The notes beneath the pieces are model-generated. The model saw only the letters and a list, made by a program, of their open reading frames with translations. It searched no databases and was not told the DNA's origin. Below are positions 4,605 through 6,660 of a DNA stretch of 6,660 nucleotides, in pieces; the first letter of the stretch is position 1, and the number at the start of each line of letters is the position of its first letter. Origin of the DNA: Bacillota bacterium (GTDB lineage Bacteria; Bacillota; Clostridia; Clostridiales; Clostridiaceae); the NCBI GenBank assembly GCA_023435985.1, contig JAEZKY010000112.1, forward strand, positions 1-6,660, written 5' to 3'. Both the position numbers and the translations under genes were made by a program.

Positions 4605-5819
4605 GTGACAGAGACAAGAATGTTTTATGATAAACAATTACTTTTAATAGAGAATAATTTGAAAATAGATTTTGAGGGGAAACCATTAAAGTTTGTTAAT
4701 CATATATATCGAAACATCAATCGTTACTTTTTACCTATATCGGAATTTATTAACCAATTGGAAGGGGAGTTTAATAGCACAAGAAGTAAAGTAAATGTAC
4801 TATTTAACGAGAAATATTCAATATGTATGAATTATAAGATTAATAATTATAAGTTTATTGTAGTTAATAATGTATTATACTTATCATTATTTGATATATG
4901 CAGAATGTTAAATGCTAAATCTAGATGGGATTACAATAGTAGTTCCATATCACTTTATTGGGATAGGGATAAGCATGAGAGTTGTATGAGACCTCGTGGA
5001 AGAGTTGCTTTAATTCGATTTGAAGACGTAACTGCAGGTGATGAGTATTTAGATTCTGACAATCTAGAGAAATTTAGAGTAGTAGCAGATTATATGTTTT
5101 CAGCTGGTGTTCCATTTCATATAGCATGGATACCAAGGTTTATTGATCCTCCAAACGGCATTGACAATGATATATCTAAAGATTATAGTATGCCTAATGC
5201 CAACTTTCTTTTCACAATTGAGCACTTACTGAATAGAAATGGGATAATTGGCTTGCATGGATATACTCATCAGTATGGTAGTGAGGTAAGTGCAGATGGT
5301 ACTGAGTTCAATGAAGAACGGAATAATGATGAAGAGCGTATAAGAAAAAGAATTGAAGCAGCTATTAATACGGCAAAAAAATTGGAATTGTCTGTGAAGT
5401 TCTTTGAGAGTCCTCATTATGCAGCTACTGAATTTCAACAAAGTATATTTGAGCAGTATTTTGAGATGATTTATGAATGTTGCGTGGGCATCTGGGGAGC
5501 GCAAATAGTTCTAAGTCCCCGGAATCATAGAACCTTATATATCCCTACACCTTTAGATTATGTAGAAGGGAAGGGTGATACGGAAAACATGCTTGATAGA
5601 ATAAATAATTTAGGTGAAGCCACATTAGCTAGCTTATTTTATCACCCATATATTGATTTTGAATATATAACACTTAAAAGTGATACTAATGGATATCCAC
5701 TAAGTAATTATTCGGAAGATTCTCCACTTCATCGAATAGTAAAAGCTTTATATGATAAAAAGTGTAACTTTGCAAAAATCACAGATATAGGCTGCAATAA
5801 TAAACTATATCATAAGTGA
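4605..5819 (+). CDS. DUF2334 / polysaccharide-deacetylase-like protein, probably lacking its signal peptide
   Basis: 404 residues if read from GTG 4605; ATG 4620 is an alternative, and neither has a clear ribosome-binding site. Residues about 20-120 look like a copper amine oxidase N-terminal-like (stalk) domain: RYFLPISEFINQLEGEF, then NNVLYLSLFDICRMLNAKSRWDYNSSSISLYW. From residue ~132 comes a DUF2334 deacetylase-like fold: VALIRFEDVTAGDEYL (E140, D141 in the metal-ligand place), ADYMFSAGVPFHIAWIPRFIDPP, GLHGYTHQYG (H218, H222), FFESPHYAA (H271) and FYHPYIDFEY (H347). Such proteins are usually exported and act on cell-surface polysaccharide. This one has no signal peptide, and a stop codon sits directly before the GTG, so the 5' end appears lost. 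It lies 51 bases behind the truncated ABC gene and may borrow that gene's promoter. Domain call is good; whether it is functional is doubtful. Confidence 0.8.
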   Translation: MTETRMFYDKQLLLIENNLKIDFEGKPLKFVNHIYRNINRYFLPISEFINQLEGEFNSTRSKVNVLFNEKYSICMNYKINNYKFIVVNNVLYLSLFDICRMLNAKSRWDYNSSSISLYWDRDKHESCMRPRGRVALIRFEDVTAGDEYLDSDNLEKFRVVADYMFSAGVPFHIAWIPRFIDPPNGIDNDISKDYSMPNANFLFTIEHLLNRNGIIGLHGYTHQYGSEVSADGTEFNEERNNDEERIRKRIEAAINTAKKLELSVKFFESPHYAATEFQQSIFEQYFEMIYECCVGIWGAQIVLSPRNHRTLYIPTPLDYVEGKGDTENMLDRINNLGEATLASLFYHPYIDFEYITLKSDTNGYPLSNYSEDSPLHRIVKALYDKKCNFAKITDIGCNNKLYHK

Positions 5820-5857
5820 ATGCTGAATTTACTAAAATTCGATAGTGAAATAGGAGA

Positions 5858-5879
5858 GAGGCAAGGGACGCTTCGCCTC
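5858..5879. other. GC-rich hairpin between DUF2334 and its terminator
   Basis: GAGGCAAG (5858-5865) pairs with CTT-C-GCCTC (5871-5879, one bulged C) around the loop GGACG. The block is far richer in G+C than its surroundings and has no T-run after it. It could stabilise the 3' end of the mRNA, or be a fragment of a small palindromic repeat or a mobile-element end. I cannot tell which. Confidence 0.5.
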
Positions 5880-5887
5880 CACCATAA

Positions 5888-5925
5888 AATCCACGACATA
5901 TGTCGTGGATTATTTAATTTATTTT
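5888..5925 (+). terminator. intrinsic terminator after the DUF2334 gene
   Basis: AATCCACGACAT (5888-5899) and ATGTCGTGGATT (5900-5911) make a perfect 24-bp palindrome, folding to a stem of about 10 bp with a tight loop. It is followed by ATTTAATTTATTTT (5912-5925). It lies 68 bases after the DUF2334 stop and is the strongest terminator in the window. Confidence 0.88.
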
Positions 5926-6300
5926 AATTAAAATACCATATAAGCTAACTTTAAGATAATCCTTAAAGGATTATAGAAAATAAATAATTTTAATAGTTTT
6001 AGATAGTAAAGGTTGAAATACTTTATATAAACAATACAAATAAAATGTACTTATATTTATAAATTACTTTTAGGAAATATACTATATGGTGATTTACTTG
6101 TGATTTTTTCTTTTAGAAACTTCTAAATAGGCCTCTCTAATCGGTTTTCATACAATTCATAGATCAGTCTTTTTATACATATATTCCTAACTATATAAAA
6201 GTTTTTAACACTATTTTATGCTTATTATTGAGCACAATAAATTTTATATAGATTTACAAAGTTTTGATGCACGTTTCGTCTTAAGTGGTAAGTGTTTGTT
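5926..6300. other. AT-rich stretch without recognisable genes
   Basis: No supported reading frame or RNA gene is visible. The one clear structure is a perfect 19-bp palindrome, ATAATCCTT-A-AAGGATTAT (5956-5974), which could be a protein-binding site or a weak hairpin. A short open minus-strand frame at 6123-6215 (about 30 codons, for example RLIYELYENRLERPI) has neither start codon nor family likeness. No terminator is evident for the minus-strand TetR gene ending at 6301. Confidence 0.5.
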
Positions 6301-6660
6301 TTATTTAATTTGTGCTGTCATATTAAAGATAATTTCGGCCATTTCATATGTCGACTTGGTCAATCCATATTTCAGCCAGTGTTGTATTAGGCCAATACTT
6401 CCATTAAGCACAAATATAAAATAAAACTCTTTTGTCGACGAAGGTGCTGCCAAATCCATTATCTTGCATTGATCATATATCATAGTAAAAAGCTTTTTTT
6501 GGAAATCAGTATCACCTCGTTCACCGAGCAAAATCTGGATATGCTTGTTATTGTCTGCGATGTATTGCAAAAATCCTTGGATAATATGTAAGATACTGTT
6601 CTTGTCCATTTGGCTATGAAGATTATCAATAAATTGTCTAAACGATAATAGAACATCATG
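6301..6660 (-). CDS. TetR-family regulator, C-terminal domain, 5' end cut by window edge
   Basis: The frame is open from the window edge to TAA (6303-6301), so 119 C-terminal residues are visible. The Met at 6609 is internal, because the sequence before it (DVLLSFRQFIDNLHSQ) continues the same helical pattern with no stop. ILHIIQGFLQYIADNNKHIQ, then ILLGERGDTDFQKKL, and near the end FVLNGSIGLIQHWLKYGL with MAEIIFNMTAQ follow the layout of the TetR_C_8 (PF14278-type) ligand-binding domain: helices, an L-L-G-x-x-G-D turn, then G-x-x-G-x-I-x-x-W-L. The DNA-binding domain must lie beyond the right edge. It is unlike the C-terminus of the TetR at 3538-4218, so it is not a recent duplicate. Its target cannot be seen here. 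Confidence 0.78.
   Translation of the reverse strand, partial: HDVLLSFRQFIDNLHSQMDKNSILHIIQGFLQYIADNNKHIQILLGERGDTDFQKKLFTMIYDQCKIMDLAAPSSTKEFYFIFVLNGSIGLIQHWLKYGLTKSTYEMAEIIFNMTAQIK

Noticed and set aside
5226..5504. Minus-strand 92-codon open frame inside the DUF2334 gene
   Set aside because: It overlaps conserved metal-ligand motifs of DUF2334 read from the other strand and has no start signals.
6123..6215. Open minus-strand frame of about 30 codons (with RLIYELYENRLERPI)
   Set aside because: No start codon, no ribosome-binding site and no family likeness; stops bound it closely.
6218..6424. Plus-strand 68-codon open frame across the right-edge TetR end
   Set aside because: Most of it is antisense to the TetR C-terminal domain; no ribosome-binding site or family features.
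1..6660. CRISPR array, tRNA, rRNA, integrase or transposase
   Set aside because: No regularly spaced repeats, no cloverleaf with CCA-type end and no DDE, HUH or tyrosine recombinase motifs were found on either strand.

Overview
The window is strongly AT-rich. It has Shine-Dalgarno sites of the AAGGAGG type, Firmicutes-style promoters (TTGACA with TATTAT or TATAAT) and proteins rich in Lys, Asn and Ile. Together these suggest a low-GC Firmicute, most likely a Clostridium. This is inferred from composition and protein style; no marker gene is present.

Layout. The left edge (1-450, minus) holds the first 150 codons of a class I SAM-dependent methyltransferase. Next is a short C-terminal remnant of a membrane transporter (548-670, minus), then an Rrf2-family regulator with three cysteines (772-1179, minus). 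A gene-poor stretch (about 1252-1663) carries an orphan promoter, ribosome-binding site and start codon that open only seven codons. It ends in a terminator-like hairpin just ahead of an intact MBL-fold hydrolase gene (1735-2451, plus). The last ~90 codons of an AAA/ABC-type ATPase follow as a 5'-truncated remnant (2459-2725). A TetR regulator and a BAAT-type alpha/beta hydrolase (4218 to 2736, minus) look like a two-gene operon. Divergent from it, a promoter with a 13-bp perfect dyad leads into only 39 codons of an ABC exporter (4434-4553). After that comes a DUF2334/polysaccharide-deacetylase-like gene that seems to have lost its signal peptide (4605-5819), with a GC-rich hairpin and a strong terminator behind it. 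The right edge (6301-6660, minus) is the C-terminal half of a second TetR regulator.

How the parts relate. The region reads as an accessory locus in decay, where regulators and their DNA sites survive but the regulated exporters have been lost. The clearest regulatory signal is a 27-bp dyad (arms TATTAAAGA / TCTTTAATA). It occurs once on the Rrf2 gene's own promoter (1199-1225) and again with one arm mismatch (703-729), upstream of the transporter remnant. This suggests that the Rrf2 protein controls itself and once controlled the transporter. Likewise the TetR probably acted on the dyad at 4388-4400, in front of the truncated ABC gene. The deletion there has placed the DUF2334 gene downstream of that promoter.

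I found no rRNA, tRNA, CRISPR array, complete mobile element or recognisable riboswitch.
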